This document shows positions 35,842-45,569 of a stretch of 64,000 nt of DNA, in pieces. A program made the translations under genes and the position numbers. This DNA comes from Peribacillus loiseleuriae. GTDB taxonomy: Bacteria; Bacillota; Bacilli; Bacillales; DSM-1321. The notes under the pieces were generated by a model that had not been told where the DNA came from, did not search any database, and was given only the letters and a program-made list of their open reading frames with translations. The number at the start of each line of letters is the position of its first letter. Position 1 is the first letter of the stretch. The DNA is taken from NCBI RefSeq assembly GCF_001183985.1, contig NZ_LFZW01000001.1, positions 683,620-747,619 on the forward strand, given 5' to 3'.

Positions 35842-35960
35842 GGGGATGTCCCATAACGGAAGGGTCAGGCCCCGCAACGACTGTATACAGATTATAGTTA
35901 GTATTTTACTACTATATACTGTGCATAGAGTGCGAGGTCAGACCCTTTTGGGACAACCCC
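35842..35960. repeat. 119-bp long imperfect inverted repeat
   Basis: Outer arms GGGGATGTCCCA / TGGGACAACCCC, inner arms AAGGGTCAGGCC / GGTCAGACCCTT and ACTGTATACAG / CTATATACTGT. It folds almost end to end. Such long hairpins are common between genes in Bacillus-like genomes. It has no strong T run, so it looks more like a mobile palindrome than a simple terminator. Confidence 0.75.
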
Positions 35961-36225
35961 ATTCTGTGTTATAAATAAACAAACTGCAATAAAACATCCA
36001 ATATTTCATGAATTGATTTTTTTCAACGCAATCTATCAATCTTCGGGTCATTCCAGGGCTCAGATTCTGAAAGAATGTTTTATTTACTATTTGAATTAAT
36101 AATCTTGTAGTAAGAGCTTACTGTTATAAAATAATAAATCATATATAACGGTATATGCGCCTACGGTTAGGATAATAGGTAATGTTAAGTTAGCTCTAAG
36201 GAGTCTTGATAGAAGCGTTGAAGCA

Positions 36226-36694
36226 TCAGGCTGTGCATGATCTCAAAAACAAGTGGCAGCCACTTAGTATGGAAATGGTTGCCAAGGTATAGGCACTTGC
36301 TTTTATTCTGTATAACAACTGGGAAGTTCCTATCATATTTATGCCTTTATAATATCTTCTCTTATTTTTCCTCGAAAGTTTAATGATTAAAAGGATTAAT
36401 GAAGAAAAAAGCATAAAGGTTCCGATTACCGTGAGAGCCAACGTTATAATTACGGCAAAGAAGGTAAAGCTTGATATACTCTTTGGATAGATCCAGTAGC
36501 CTCCGCCAATCAATAAAACAGAGACGATTGAAAGAATTACGGAAGTCTTTGGGTGCTCGTTCACCTTGTCTTTCTGCTTTAAAAAGCTCGATAAGCTTAA
36601 ATCGATAGATAAGCCTGTAACCGTGAATGGATGTAATCAAGAATAATATGATAAATACGACAGCAGTATTTAAAACGGCCTTTGAAGGAATCAT
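36226..36694 (-). pseudogene. FtsX-type permease (BceB-like) fragment, frameshifted
   Basis: Two overlapping frames join into one protein. The first reads VLNTAVVFIILFLITSIHGY, then RFKLIELFKAERQGERAPK; the second continues KTSVILSIVSVLLIGGGYWI and RRYYKGINMIGTSQLLYRI. This is the middle of a BceB/YxdM-type bacitracin-efflux permease. The frameshift lies near 36555. Both ends are missing; the left end degenerates after TLATISILSG. Only about a quarter of the roughly 650-residue protein survives, with no ATPase partner. Confidence 0.8.
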
Positions 36695-36764
36695 AAATTA
36701 AATATTGGATGAAAATTCTATAAGCCTGATCAAAATCATGATAAAAAGTTTTGAAGCGATTCTA

Positions 36765-36802
36765 ATAAAAAACCATTTGCGGATTTATACGCAAATGGTC
36801 TA
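36765..36802 (-). terminator. Terminator of the MCP gene
   Basis: Minus-strand hairpin ACCATTTGCG-TATAAATC-CGCAAATGGT followed by TTTTTTAT. It lies about 110 bp past the MCP stop. Confidence 0.85.
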
Positions 36803-36909
36803 GTTCTGTTTTCATAAAAAAGGTAGAATTTCCCCCATACATTGACTATCTTAGATTTTTATTCTCGCTTTTTGGCGAACTACTCTCTATCAATGTCTTT
36901 ATCATGCAT

Positions 36910-38601
36910 TTAAAGCTTAAATTGATGAACTAATCCATTAAGTTTTTCAGCTAATTTCGCAAGGTCATTAGAACTATTGGCTACTTCTTCCATTGAGCTG
37001 CTTATTTGTTGAGACGAGGCAGAGGTTTGTTCTACGCCTGCAGCTGACTCTTCAGAAATAGCTGCAATTTCTGAGATAGATCCATTCATTTTTTCACTGT
37101 TTGATGCAATGCTTGATAGGTTCTCAGATACTGTTTTAATACTGTTCGCCATTTCTGTTACTGCTGAGTTTATTCCAGCAAAGGTTTCTCGAGTTGTCTC
37201 TATTTGGATTGTTCCTTGTTTAACTTCCTTATATCCATCTTGTAATGATTCTGTTACTAAACTGGATTCATCTTGTATACTAGCGACAATGTCAGTAATA
37301 TCTGTTACAGATGTAGACACTTGTTCAGCGAGCTTTCTGACTTCATCTGCAACTACGGCAAAACCTCTGCCATGTTCGCCTGCTCTTGCAGCTTCAATTG
37401 CAGCATTTAGAGCTAGGAGATTCGTCTGGTCAGCGATTTCCTGAATAACAGAGACCAATTTCGATATTTCATGTGACTTAACGTCTAAACCTTGCACTTT
37501 TTGAACGGACTCTTGCACGATTTGGTCAATCTTCACCATTTGCTTATTAGATGATTCCATTAAACGACTGCCTTCACTAGTCATTTGGAAAACTTCATTT
37601 GAGGCCTTTTGGATGCTCTCTCCAATTGCATTAGCTTCTTGAACGGAAGTTGAAAATAATCCCATAAGGGAGGCCAGTTCACTGGCAGTTCTGGCTTCTG
37701 ATTCTGTACCAGCGACCAAATCTTGCATAGTAGTTGCAATTTGTTGAGAACCAGCGTTCACTTCATTTGTTGATTGAGTTAACTCTTCACTTTGGCCTGC
37801 AATGGATCCAGAGACGACGTTTATTTCACTTAGTAATTCACGAATAGTATGATTCATTTCGTTTGTTGCAACAACAAGCTGACCTACCTCGTCTTGTGAT
37901 TTTGTTGCTAATGGTTTATTGCTTAGATCACCATTTGCAATTAACTTCATGCGCTCCATCACTTTTATTATTGGTTTTGCAATAATATTGGAAGTAATCA
38001 GTGCGGCAGCTATACTAACTACAATAGCCAAAATAGTTACTATCGTGGCTATAAATAGTGTTTTTTTTCCATTTTCAATAATTTTTCTTTCTGTTTCATT
38101 AATCGAATCTTGACTTTTACTAGCCAGCTCTTCATATCCGGCCATTAATTCACGTACAACCTGGTCTTTTTCAGCTAGATTGTGTCGGGCCAATTCTTTA
38201 TTTCCTTTGTCATACTCTTCGAATACTTCTTTTGCAACAAACGTTCGCCACTCTACAGTTTTGTTGATAAGATTGTCAAATTCCTCGGAAGCTCCTATCT
38301 CTCTAACAATGGCTTCATTACGTTTACCCTCTTCAGTATACTCGTTAAATAGGTCTTTATAGTCGCCGCCATATAACACATAACCACGGGCTGTTGAGAT
38401 TCGATTAGCCATTGTTTTAGCCATTTGCTCATTAGCAATTAAAAGTGGAAGCTCTTTCTCTACAATATTTTTAGCTTCCTCATTACTCTTATTGATTACC
38501 GAATAATTATAAATCCCAAATAAAACGATAAGAAAAATTACTAATGAAAACCCAAATAACATTTTCGTTTTTATACTTCTAAAATTAAATTGTTTCTTCA
38601 C
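36910..38601 (-). CDS. Methyl-accepting chemotaxis protein
   Basis: A 563-residue chemoreceptor. It has an N-terminal membrane helix (about 12-32), an extracellular four-helix-bundle sensor (35-180), a second membrane helix (about 180-205), a HAMP linker ([20 protein letters not shown], about 205-258) and a long cytoplasmic coiled coil with adaptation helices. The conserved hairpin tip for CheA/CheW contact is [20 protein letters not shown] then [16 protein letters not shown]. The short all-alpha sensor resembles 4HB_MCP receptors of small ligands; the ligand cannot be read. No chemotaxis kinase lies nearby; flagellin and csrA are 8-12 kb away, and the organism is evidently motile. Confidence 0.95.
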   Translation of the reverse strand: MKKQFNFRSIKTKMLFGFSLVIFLIVLFGIYNYSVINKSNEEAKNIVEKELPLLIANEQMAKTMANRISTARGYVLYGGDYKDLFNEYTEEGKRNEAIVREIGASEEFDNLINKTVEWRTFVAKEVFEEYDKGNKELARHNLAEKDQVVRELMAGYEELASKSQDSINETERKIIENGKKTLFIATIVTILAIVVSIAAALITSNIIAKPIIKVMERMKLIANGDLSNKPLATKSQDEVGQLVVATNEMNHTIRELLSEINVVSGSIAGQSEELTQSTNEVNAGSQQIATTMQDLVAGTESEARTASELASLMGLFSTSVQEANAIGESIQKASNEVFQMTSEGSRLMESSNKQMVKIDQIVQESVQKVQGLDVKSHEISKLVSVIQEIADQTNLLALNAAIEAARAGEHGRGFAVVADEVRKLAEQVSTSVTDITDIVASIQDESSLVTESLQDGYKEVKQGTIQIETTRETFAGINSAVTEMANSIKTVSENLSSIASNSEKMNGSISEIAAISEESAAGVEQTSASSQQISSSMEEVANSSNDLAKLAEKLNGLVHQFKL

Positions 38602-39609
38602 TTCTTACACCCAATTTCTTATAATTTACATTCTAAAGTTGCTCAAAATTGACTGATTTACCAGTTTTAATTTATTTCTCCCTTTAAAGTTTTACCTTAC
38701 CTTTTATACAATAAATCAGCTGAAAAAATGGAAATGCTTTCTACTCTAATTAAACATTTTATGGACAAAAATTTCTAACCTCCATCTTCAGTATTTAATA
38801 ATTTTTTACATAAAAAAAGGGAACCTAAAGAAACTAGGTTCACTTTTGGCTAGAGTTATTCGTGGGCTAGCTATCATAGCAGAAATGCGTTAGATTCGTA
38901 GCTTAGCGACCTAATTTTTCACCAATTTTGTTTGCCTTTATCGAGAAACTATTGTAATAGGGATATTATAACAAGTTTCGACAAAATAACAATGTATTCA
39001 ACAAAAATAGACAATTTTCATATATCTTTTTTCCTGCATCTTCAGTATTAACTTGATTTATCAATGCTGTTCTGGAAGTAAAACAAAGATTTAAACTCCA
39101 CCTGTATCACTAAAGAAGGAAGCGGTGGGCTTCGAGTGAAAATGAGTCAAGGGGACAATTGTCCCTGGTTAATGAATCAAAATAAGAAGAGGTTTTCAAG
39201 AATTGGCTAAGGATGCGGTCATCAATGATGAAAAATGCATGCGAAATTATATATAATATCTGTCAAATATGACCATAGTCAACTACCGACATCACATGGG
39301 AATTTACCTATTAACTCTATAAATGTTGGACAAGAAATAAATCAAAGATAGGAAAAAAGAATGGATTGTACAAACTCATTACTGAGAATCAAAAAATGAT
39401 AGTATGCGTCAGATTGCAATTCGCTTTGATTCACCTCTACAAGAAAGTGAACATGTTTATTTACACGGGCTCAATATGACAGTTACCCTTTTCAGTATGA
39501 TGCAACTCATGATGTATGGTTTCAACCGACGTTCTTTACGAGAAAAAAAGTGTGTGGCTATTATCAATATGACATTAATCAAACGGTCGTAGGCTTAACA
39601 AACGCCGGG
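38602..39609. other. Gene-poor, decayed region
   Basis: No intact gene. A hairpin GAACCTAAAG..CTAGGTTC (38820-38841) carries its T run on the minus strand, so it once ended a leftward transcript. A plus-strand frame near 39472-39605 reads YDSYPFQYDATHDVWFQPTF then TRKKVCGYYQYDINQTVVGL, protein-like but lacking a start; I do not recognise it. GGGACAATTGTCCC at 39152-39165 is a perfect palindrome. Confidence 0.5.
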
Positions 39610-39890
39610 ATCCGTTTACTAGTTTTATTAGATTCCTGTTCATAAAGCCAAGCATATAGACCGAACTTATCTTGGTCGTTATTAAGGGTATCCACCACAC
39701 CATCTAAAGTTTTCAGGTGGATTCTGCACTTAGTTAAAATCTCTTTTAGTTTATAAGCGAATGGTACATTCCTTGCTAACCGAGAAAGTTCTTTTGCTAA
39801 GATTAAATCAAATTTTTGATCTTTGGCATCTTGAATTAACTGATTAAGCCCTTTTCTAATATTCTTCGTACCACTTTCAATTTCTTGTAA
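39610..39890 (-). pseudogene. Serine recombinase (resolvase) N-terminal relic
   Basis: The minus strand reads LQEIESGTKNIRKGLNQLIQ, FDLILAKELSRLARNVPFAY then LKTLDGVVDTLNNDQDKFGL. The ELSRLARN segment and LDG.VDT are hallmarks of the catalytic domain of large serine recombinases. The N-terminal Ser-nucleophile region and everything after about residue 130 are missing, and no start codon is available. It marks a decayed integrative element. Confidence 0.8.
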
Positions 39891-40586
39891 ATATCATATA
39901 ATTGTTCCGTTATGAGGATGCCCGCTCAGTAGTTTATGTGGAAGCTATTGTTGGATCTCACCTTCACAGAACTTGACAAAAAAAGTCGAAACATGTAAAG
40001 TATTGTAGTTGCTTTTGGGATTCTACTTTAAATCCATCCTCTTTCAATCGTTGATTGCTCTTATTCACTTATTCTTTATTTCCTAGATGAATCCAATATG
40101 GATAATTTTTAGATAATGGACTCCTTTACCATCCATTTAAGTTACACAAAACCATCGTCGGTAAGCATTACCGCAAAAACATTTCCTCGGTTGTTTTTAT
40201 ACATCCTACCAATATAAGTTTCTAAAAATTTGAGAAGCTAGGGATATCCGTAATCGTTAATTTAAGGTGTTTGACCTTCAATTTTCTACCCTTTCTTCAT
40301 TTGGATTATTTAAAAAATCTTTTTCTCCGTCTTAGATTAATGTTGGTAAGACGCGACGATTCAATGTCAGGAAAAAAGAATTTGAGCAGAATAAACTCTA
40401 TTCTTGATAGACCAATTAAATATATTGCCAGCCGGCATGGAAAAGGAATAAGCAATGGAACGTGTGAACGCGCCATTTTATTTTTTCTAGCAGGTGCGTG
40501 GCAAAGGGACATTCTCATTGCTTTTCCTAGCTTCACCATTCAATGAATAGTATGGTGAAATGATTTTTGGAAAAGAGGTTGGGTTA
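39891..40586. other. Decayed stretch before the EamA gene
   Basis: Minus-strand scraps are protein-like but full of stops (for example YIGRMYKNNRGNVFAVMLTD near 40160-40215). Overlapping frames at 40271-40546 on both strands have no ribosome binding site or family match. I support no gene here. Confidence 0.45.
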
Positions 40587-41588
40587 ATGAATATAAAAAA
40601 TATTAATAAAGCTAGAATGGGTATAGGCCTAGGGGCTACTTCAGCTATTGCTTGGGGAGTAGATACAGTAATCATTGGCATTATAATAGCAAGTACACCT
40701 TTTAAAGAGGCTGTTGTGCTTGCTCCAATTATAGCCGCTTTCTTGCATGACTTTTTCTCTGCCCTATGGGTATCTTTATTTATGATTGTAAAAGGTGAAT
40801 TTATAAATGTATTAAAGCTGTTGAAAACTAAGAGCGGTGTGATTTTAGTTTTAGGAGCAGTGTCGGGTGGACCATTGGCCATGACCTTTTATTTTCTTGG
40901 TATTCAATATGTAGGAGCAACTTATGCTGCAAGTATTGCTTCCATATTCCCTGGGATCGGTGCTGTGCTTGCTTTCACTTTTTTGAAGGAAAAAATGAAC
41001 GGAAAAACTTGGTTCGGCGTTGTTTTAAGTATCACAGGAGTGACTATATTAGCCTATATGCCATCCAATTTTGACGTCAATAGTCATTTTTTCATCGGAA
41101 TATTGTTCTCATTAGGTGCAGCCATATTTTGGGGACTTGAAGGTGTGATTGGTGCTTGGGGAATGAGAGGAAAAGAAGTCGTTCCTTTATATGCAATTAA
41201 TATAAGACAGTTGACCTCTGCACTTTGTTATGGAATATTAATTGTACCATTTATGCATGGATTTCCTTTAGCATTCCAAGCGGTGTCATCTAATATAGTA
41301 TGGCTGATTATCATAGCAGGTTTATTAGGATTTGCCAACTATTCTTTATACTACATGTCAATGAATTTAATCGGTGCTGCTAGGGGTCAATCACTTAATA
41401 ATACTTATGTTTTTTGGGCAATAGTAACTGAAATAATATTTATAGGTACCCCTATTAGCTTACAATTTGTTATAGGAGCGGTAATCGTACTTTTAGGTTC
41501 TATCCTTGTTTCAGGGAACGTAAAAGAGTCAAAAAAATTGACGAAAGTACCTGATAAAGAAACGTTAGGGACAACACCCCGGAATTAG
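40587..41588 (+). CDS. EamA/DMT-family transporter
   Basis: A 333-residue protein with ten hydrophobic helices in two repeats of five, the drug/metabolite transporter fold. The first EamA repeat includes GLGATSAIAWGVDTVIIGII, LGAVSGGPLAMTFYFLGIQY and VGATYAASIASIFPGIGAVL; the second begins FFIGILFSLGAAIFWGLEGV. Members export amino acids, nucleosides or drugs, or import metabolites; the substrate is unknown. ATG 40587 follows AGAGGTTGGG; an earlier in-frame ATG at 40560 has none. The C-terminal 20 residues are hydrophilic. Monocistronic. Confidence 0.88.
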   Translation: MNIKNINKARMGIGLGATSAIAWGVDTVIIGIIIASTPFKEAVVLAPIIAAFLHDFFSALWVSLFMIVKGEFINVLKLLKTKSGVILVLGAVSGGPLAMTFYFLGIQYVGATYAASIASIFPGIGAVLAFTFLKEKMNGKTWFGVVLSITGVTILAYMPSNFDVNSHFFIGILFSLGAAIFWGLEGVIGAWGMRGKEVVPLYAINIRQLTSALCYGILIVPFMHGFPLAFQAVSSNIVWLIIIAGLLGFANYSLYYMSMNLIGAARGQSLNNTYVFWAIVTEIIFIGTPISLQFVIGAVIVLLGSILVSGNVKESKKLTKVPDKETLGTTPRN

Positions 41589-41950
41589 GAAAAAGAGATA
41601 GGATAAATAGAATTTTTCTTTAAGATCTTAGAGCAGTATCAGAAGTTTGATTTCAAACATATGGGTTTAAACGAGCATTCGACAATGGTAAAGGGGTAAT
41701 GGATTTAATAGTTTCCCTACTTCAGTCAACTATTCAAAACAATTAAGGTTATTAGATCTTATGTTATTGTGTAGTTTGAAAGCATATGTTACGTGTATGG
41801 AGTATTGCAAAAGTAATTTATAAATGATTTGGTTCATTTTATAATTTGGAATCAGTTTTAATACGATAAAATAATCCCCTTTAAATAGATCTTTCGTATC
41901 TTGTCTTCGTGATTCAGGCTATCTTGATTGCCACTTCCTATTAGTTCAAG

Positions 41951-41985
41951 TAGTTACGGTGAACCGTAACATATAAAATTTAAAT
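41951..41985. repeat. Dispersed palindrome R1, copy 6 (partial)
   Basis: GTTACGGTGAACCGTAAC is a perfect inner palindrome; the outer TAAATGAGG arm is lost. Confidence 0.6.
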
Positions 41986-42030
41986 AACATACACCACTAC
42001 ATCTCACTCATTTATCTATAATGACTATTG

Positions 42031-42068
42031 TCAGCACACTACACATGTGGAGTGCTGTGTGTCGCTCG
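42031..42068. repeat. Dispersed repeat R2, copy 6
   Basis: CAGCACACTACACATGTGG then AGTGCTGTGTGTCGC. It matches the distal palindrome of the 12490 copy. Confidence 0.7.
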
Positions 42069-42108
42069 TAAGGGATTAGTAGTTAAGATCCACATTTACC
42101 TGTAGATT

Positions 42109-42146
42109 GAAGCCCGAATATATTTAGTATTCGGGCTTCTGTGTTT
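42109..42146. terminator. Hairpin terminator
   Basis: GAAGCCCGAATA / TATTCGGGCTTC followed by TGTGTTTG. Confidence 0.75.
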
Positions 42147-42345
42147 GTGGTGGCCAAACGGGTAGAACGAAAGAAGTGGAGGCTAGGGGGCCCCCCGCAA
42201 AATCTTGGGAAATATCTTCGAAGCAAGACGCCACATTGTGGTGTAAGAAAACGGCGTCTGAATCTACCGCTGAATCTGCAACGGCGAATCTGCTTCATTA
42301 CCCGTTCCCTTCTTCTTGTTTAGAACTTGGGTTTGCACGTTAATG

Positions 42346-42371
42346 AACCGTCCGGGGGTGGACGGTTTTTC
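42346..42371 (+). terminator. Hairpin terminator
   Basis: AACCGTCC-GGGGGT-GGACGGTT plus T-rich tail; probably ended a lost gene in the imported segment. Confidence 0.7.
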
Positions 42372-42516
42372 TTACGTTCAAAAAAGGACCTCATCGTGAT
42401 GCATGTGTTGTTCAACGCCTCGCAGATATTTGCAGGGTACATATTCCTTTAATAATGATATTATTTAGATAATTAGCGTACTTATTGCGCTCTTGTAGAT
42501 TGGGGTTGGGTTCATA

Positions 42517-44661
42517 ATGAGGGGTATTCACCGAATCGGTTCGCGTACGATCTTGCTTCAAATAGCTGCTGCCGTTGTTATTGGTTTGGTTGCAAGCTAT
42601 GCCGTCATCTCTGCACCGGCACCCTCTGAGTTCCAAAGTGAAGAAGGCATTCTGGATTTAACGCAGGTTCATGTCAGTGAGAATCCGATAAAGTTAAAAG
42701 GGGAGTGGGCGTTCTACTGGCAAGAGCTGCTGTCGCCTGAGGACATACAGATTCGTTCTACAAGGGACGGAAATAATGACCGTTGGATCAGCATCCCGGG
42801 CTCCTGGCTAGGCTATCGGTTAGATGGTCAGCAGCTGAACGGTACAGGCTTTGCAACCTTTCGGGTGGTCATCCAACTTAGCGAGAAGGATAGGAATGAG
42901 CGGCTTGCTCTGCGGCTGCCTACCATTTTTCATGCGTATAAATTATGGGTTAATGGCGAGCTGCTAGCAGAAGTCGGTGTGGTTGGTCAGGACAAGGGCA
43001 GCGTGACCCCGCATCTGGCAACGAAGCTGGTGTTCTTCCAGCCCGAGAATGACAGGGTGGAGCTGGTTATGCAAGTAGCTAACTTCCATCATAAGCGAGG
43101 TGGCATCACCAAGTATATAGAGCTGGGCGGCAGTGATGTGTTAACGGTCAGGACAAATTTGAAAATCGCTGCTGAAATGTTCATCACCGCAAGCCTGCTG
43201 GTGATTGGTATGTATCACCTGCTGTTGTTTGTGCTGCGACGCAAAGACAGGGCTCCATTGTATTTTGGTCTGTTCACCGCGTTGTCCGGTATCCGATCCT
43301 TGCTGGTCGGCGAGCTCTTGCTCACACAATTGTGGCCAGCATTTCCATGGGGATTGCAGTTCAAGATCGAGTACCTGATTCTTTGCAGCATTGGTTATAT
43401 CATCACGATGTACTTTGATAGCATTTTTCCGAATTATGTGTCGCGTTGGTTTCATCTTGGCACGCGGATCGTTACCGGCGCATTCTGTATCGTTGTTGTG
43501 GTGACCCCTGCACTTCTATATACCAAAATGTTACTGATGATCGGTGTGATGGTTGTTCTGCATATGGTTTATCTGATGGTTGGGCTGGTCAAAGCGGCTC
43601 TGTGGCGTATGGAGGGAGCGCTAATCTTCCTGTTGGTGTCGGTGGTTGGTTTAGTTACTGTCGTCAACGATTTTTTATATTACAATGGATGGTCACGAAT
43701 CGAAAATACATCTCCGCTTGGTCTGTTGGTGTTTACGATCGCACAGATGATTCTGCTTTCTTCAAGATTTACGAGGGCGGCATCGAACGAAGAGAGAATT
43801 GCACTTGAGCTGCAGGACGCTAACAACAAGCTGACTGAAATGAATATGAGTTTGGAACGGACCGTGCAGGAACGCACACAGGCCTTATCCGCAGCTCATG
43901 ATGATCTCCGCACTTCGTATGACCGATTGCTTCACTCCGAGCAAGGGAGAAAAAAGCTTCTTGCCTATATTACGCATGATCTGCGTATGCCGCTGTCCAG
44001 CATGCTTGGTTATGTAGAAGCTGTGCAGGACAGGGTCAAGCCGGAACGTAATGAACAGTATCTGAAGTATATCCGGGATAACACGATAAGGATTAACCGC
44101 ATGATCGAGGAGTTGTCCTTCTTGTCGCATTTGGAGACAGGACAAGTCTCGTACCGAATGGAGCCGGTTCATGTGATTCACTTCTTGCGTGGTTTTTTTG
44201 AACAATATGAGCTGGTTGTGCGTGACGCAGGGTTAGATTTCATGCTGGATATCGGAGATGCGGAAGATCAACGACCTAACTTGCCTGTTGTCGAGATGGA
44301 TGCGCAAAGATTAGAGCAGGCTTTGTTTAATTTAGTGTCGAACGCGATGAAGTTCACCTCTAGGGGTGGGCTGGTGCGTATTGCGCTAGCTGTGGACGAG
44401 GTGAATCATACCCGCTATGCAATCATTAGCGTACAAGATTCTGGCACGGGTATTCCTCCAGATCAGCTCAAGCAAATCTTCGATCGCAATTACAAGTATG
44501 ATCGACCGGGCGTGGAGAAGGGAGTAGAGGGCAGCGGGCTCGGGCTGGCGATTTGCAGGGAAATCGTACAAGCGCATGGAGGGACGGTTCGAGCGGAGAG
44601 CGACGGCAAGACGGGGTCGATATTCCATGTATCGCTTCCTTGTATTGTAGAAGGAAGGTGA
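42517..44661 (+). CDS. 7TMR-DISM sensor histidine kinase
   Basis: A 714-residue kinase. A signal-anchor helix (about 12-32) leads to an extracellular beta-sandwich (about 45-195: IKLKGEWAFYWQELL, WISIPGSWLGY, GTGFATFRVVIQL, YKLWVNGELLAEVG) of the 7TMR-DISM type. Seven membrane helices follow (about 215-410), then a coiled coil (420-480), HisKA with phospho-acceptor His in YITHDLRMPLSSMLGYV, and HATPase boxes LEQALFNLVSNAMKF, VQDSGTGIPPDQL and GSGLGLAICREIV. Coding is much GC-richer than the flanks, so it was probably acquired from a Paenibacillus-like donor. The response-regulator gene begins 7 bp after its stop. The extracellular domain suggests a carbohydrate-like or small-molecule ligand, not identified. 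Confidence 0.93.
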   Translation: MRGIHRIGSRTILLQIAAAVVIGLVASYAVISAPAPSEFQSEEGILDLTQVHVSENPIKLKGEWAFYWQELLSPEDIQIRSTRDGNNDRWISIPGSWLGYRLDGQQLNGTGFATFRVVIQLSEKDRNERLALRLPTIFHAYKLWVNGELLAEVGVVGQDKGSVTPHLATKLVFFQPENDRVELVMQVANFHHKRGGITKYIELGGSDVLTVRTNLKIAAEMFITASLLVIGMYHLLLFVLRRKDRAPLYFGLFTALSGIRSLLVGELLLTQLWPAFPWGLQFKIEYLILCSIGYIITMYFDSIFPNYVSRWFHLGTRIVTGAFCIVVVVTPALLYTKMLLMIGVMVVLHMVYLMVGLVKAALWRMEGALIFLLVSVVGLVTVVNDFLYYNGWSRIENTSPLGLLVFTIAQMILLSSRFTRAASNEERIALELQDANNKLTEMNMSLERTVQERTQALSAAHDDLRTSYDRLLHSEQGRKKLLAYITHDLRMPLSSMLGYVEAVQDRVKPERNEQYLKYIRDNTIRINRMIEELSFLSHLETGQVSYRMEPVHVIHFLRGFFEQYELVVRDAGLDFMLDIGDAEDQRPNLPVVEMDAQRLEQALFNLVSNAMKFTSRGGLVRIALAVDEVNHTRYAIISVQDSGTGIPPDQLKQIFDRNYKYDRPGVEKGVEGSGLGLAICREIVQAHGGTVRAESDGKTGSIFHVSLPCIVEGR

Positions 44662-44668
44662 AGGTGTA

Positions 44669-45373
44669 ATGGAAACGCACAAAATTATGATTGTCGATGA
44701 TGATCCCCATATATGCGAAATTGTTCAGGTGTATTGCGAGAGGGAGGGTTTCATATCCTCCTACAGTCATAGCGGGACAGAAGCCATGGAGCTGCTTGCG
44801 TCTTTCGAGCCGGATTTGATTGTACTGGATGTACTGCTGGCTAATGAAAATGGCATTGATTGGTGCATGAACGCACGTAGCTACACGAATGCGCCGATTG
44901 TGTTTCTGAGCAGCTGTGAGGAAGACGAGGTGAAAATCAGCGCATTATCCTATGGCGGCGACGATTATGTGACCAAGCCGTTCAGTCCTGGAGTACTCAT
45001 GGCCAAGATCAAGGCTCACCTTCGCAGAGTGTCGACGGGCAGAAGGGAACAACTGCTGGAGTTACCGGGTTTGACGCTAGATTTCTACGCACAGTCCGTC
45101 AACATGGGTAGTGAAACCATCTTTTTATCGAAAAAAGAGTTCAGTCTACTGTCCTATATGGCACAAAACGTTAATCGTGTCGTAAGTGTCGATACGTTGT
45201 TTCAGCTCATCTGGGGAATGGAGAGTCTGGAGGATACGAGAACGGTTGCTGTACACATCAGTAATTTACGCAAAAAAATCGAGGCTGACCCTGCCAATCC
45301 TGAGAGAATCATTACGATTCGGGGGGCCGGATATATGCTGGTTGCCAGAAGTTCGTTTAAAGCGCGAACATAG
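44669..45373 (+). CDS. OmpR/PhoB-family response regulator
   Basis: A 234-residue regulator. The receiver domain (1-120) has the acidic pocket IMIVDDDPHI, phospho-acceptor Asp in DLIVLDVLLANENGIDWC, switch Ser in PIVFLSSCEEDE and Lys in YVTKPFSPG. The C-terminal winged helix (about 135-230) shows LSKKEFSLLSYMAQN, RTVAVHISNLRKKIE and ITIRGAGYMLV. AAGGTGAAGGTGTA is the ribosome binding site. It forms an operon with the upstream kinase and shares its high GC. Target genes are unknown; no efflux or transport gene adjoins. Confidence 0.95.
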   Translation: METHKIMIVDDDPHICEIVQVYCEREGFISSYSHSGTEAMELLASFEPDLIVLDVLLANENGIDWCMNARSYTNAPIVFLSSCEEDEVKISALSYGGDDYVTKPFSPGVLMAKIKAHLRRVSTGRREQLLELPGLTLDFYAQSVNMGSETIFLSKKEFSLLSYMAQNVNRVVSVDTLFQLIWGMESLEDTRTVAVHISNLRKKIEADPANPERIITIRGAGYMLVARSSFKART

Positions 45374-45538
45374 CGTTAAGGTTGGTAATGTGACAACGAC
45401 TGCCGCTAACACACTACACCATTATTGTGGGTTCATTTAATCTACGATATGATGAGACTCTGACCTTAAGTCAAATGGAAATGGACTTTGGTCTAAAAGC
45501 AACGATACTATTTGAACAGGTTTATCGAGCGTATCGCA
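45374..45538. other. Junction between imported operon and IS3 element
   Basis: A weak echo of repeat R2 (ACACACTACACCATTATTGT, 45401-45420) is followed by a plus frame reading FNLRYDETLTLSQMEMDFGL then LFEQVYRAYRMN, closed by a TGA inside the IS end. It looks like the C-terminal relic of a gene interrupted near the IS; family unknown. Confidence 0.4.
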
Positions 45539-45569
45539 TGAACTGACCCAATAAAGTTAGACAAATATT

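Larger units (their letters stand above)
41589..42516. other. Region before the GC-rich island
   Basis: No supportable gene. Contents: a partial R1 palindrome at 41951-41985, R2 copy at 42031-42068, terminator at 42109-42146, and terminator at 42346-42371. From about 42160 the composition turns GC-richer (GGGGGCCCCCCGC at 42187-42199), marking the boundary of the foreign-looking two-component system. Confidence 0.6.

Noticed and set aside
40271-40546. Overlapping open frames on both strands upstream of the EamA gene
   Set aside because: Neither has a ribosome binding site or recognisable motif; they mirror one another as chance frames do.
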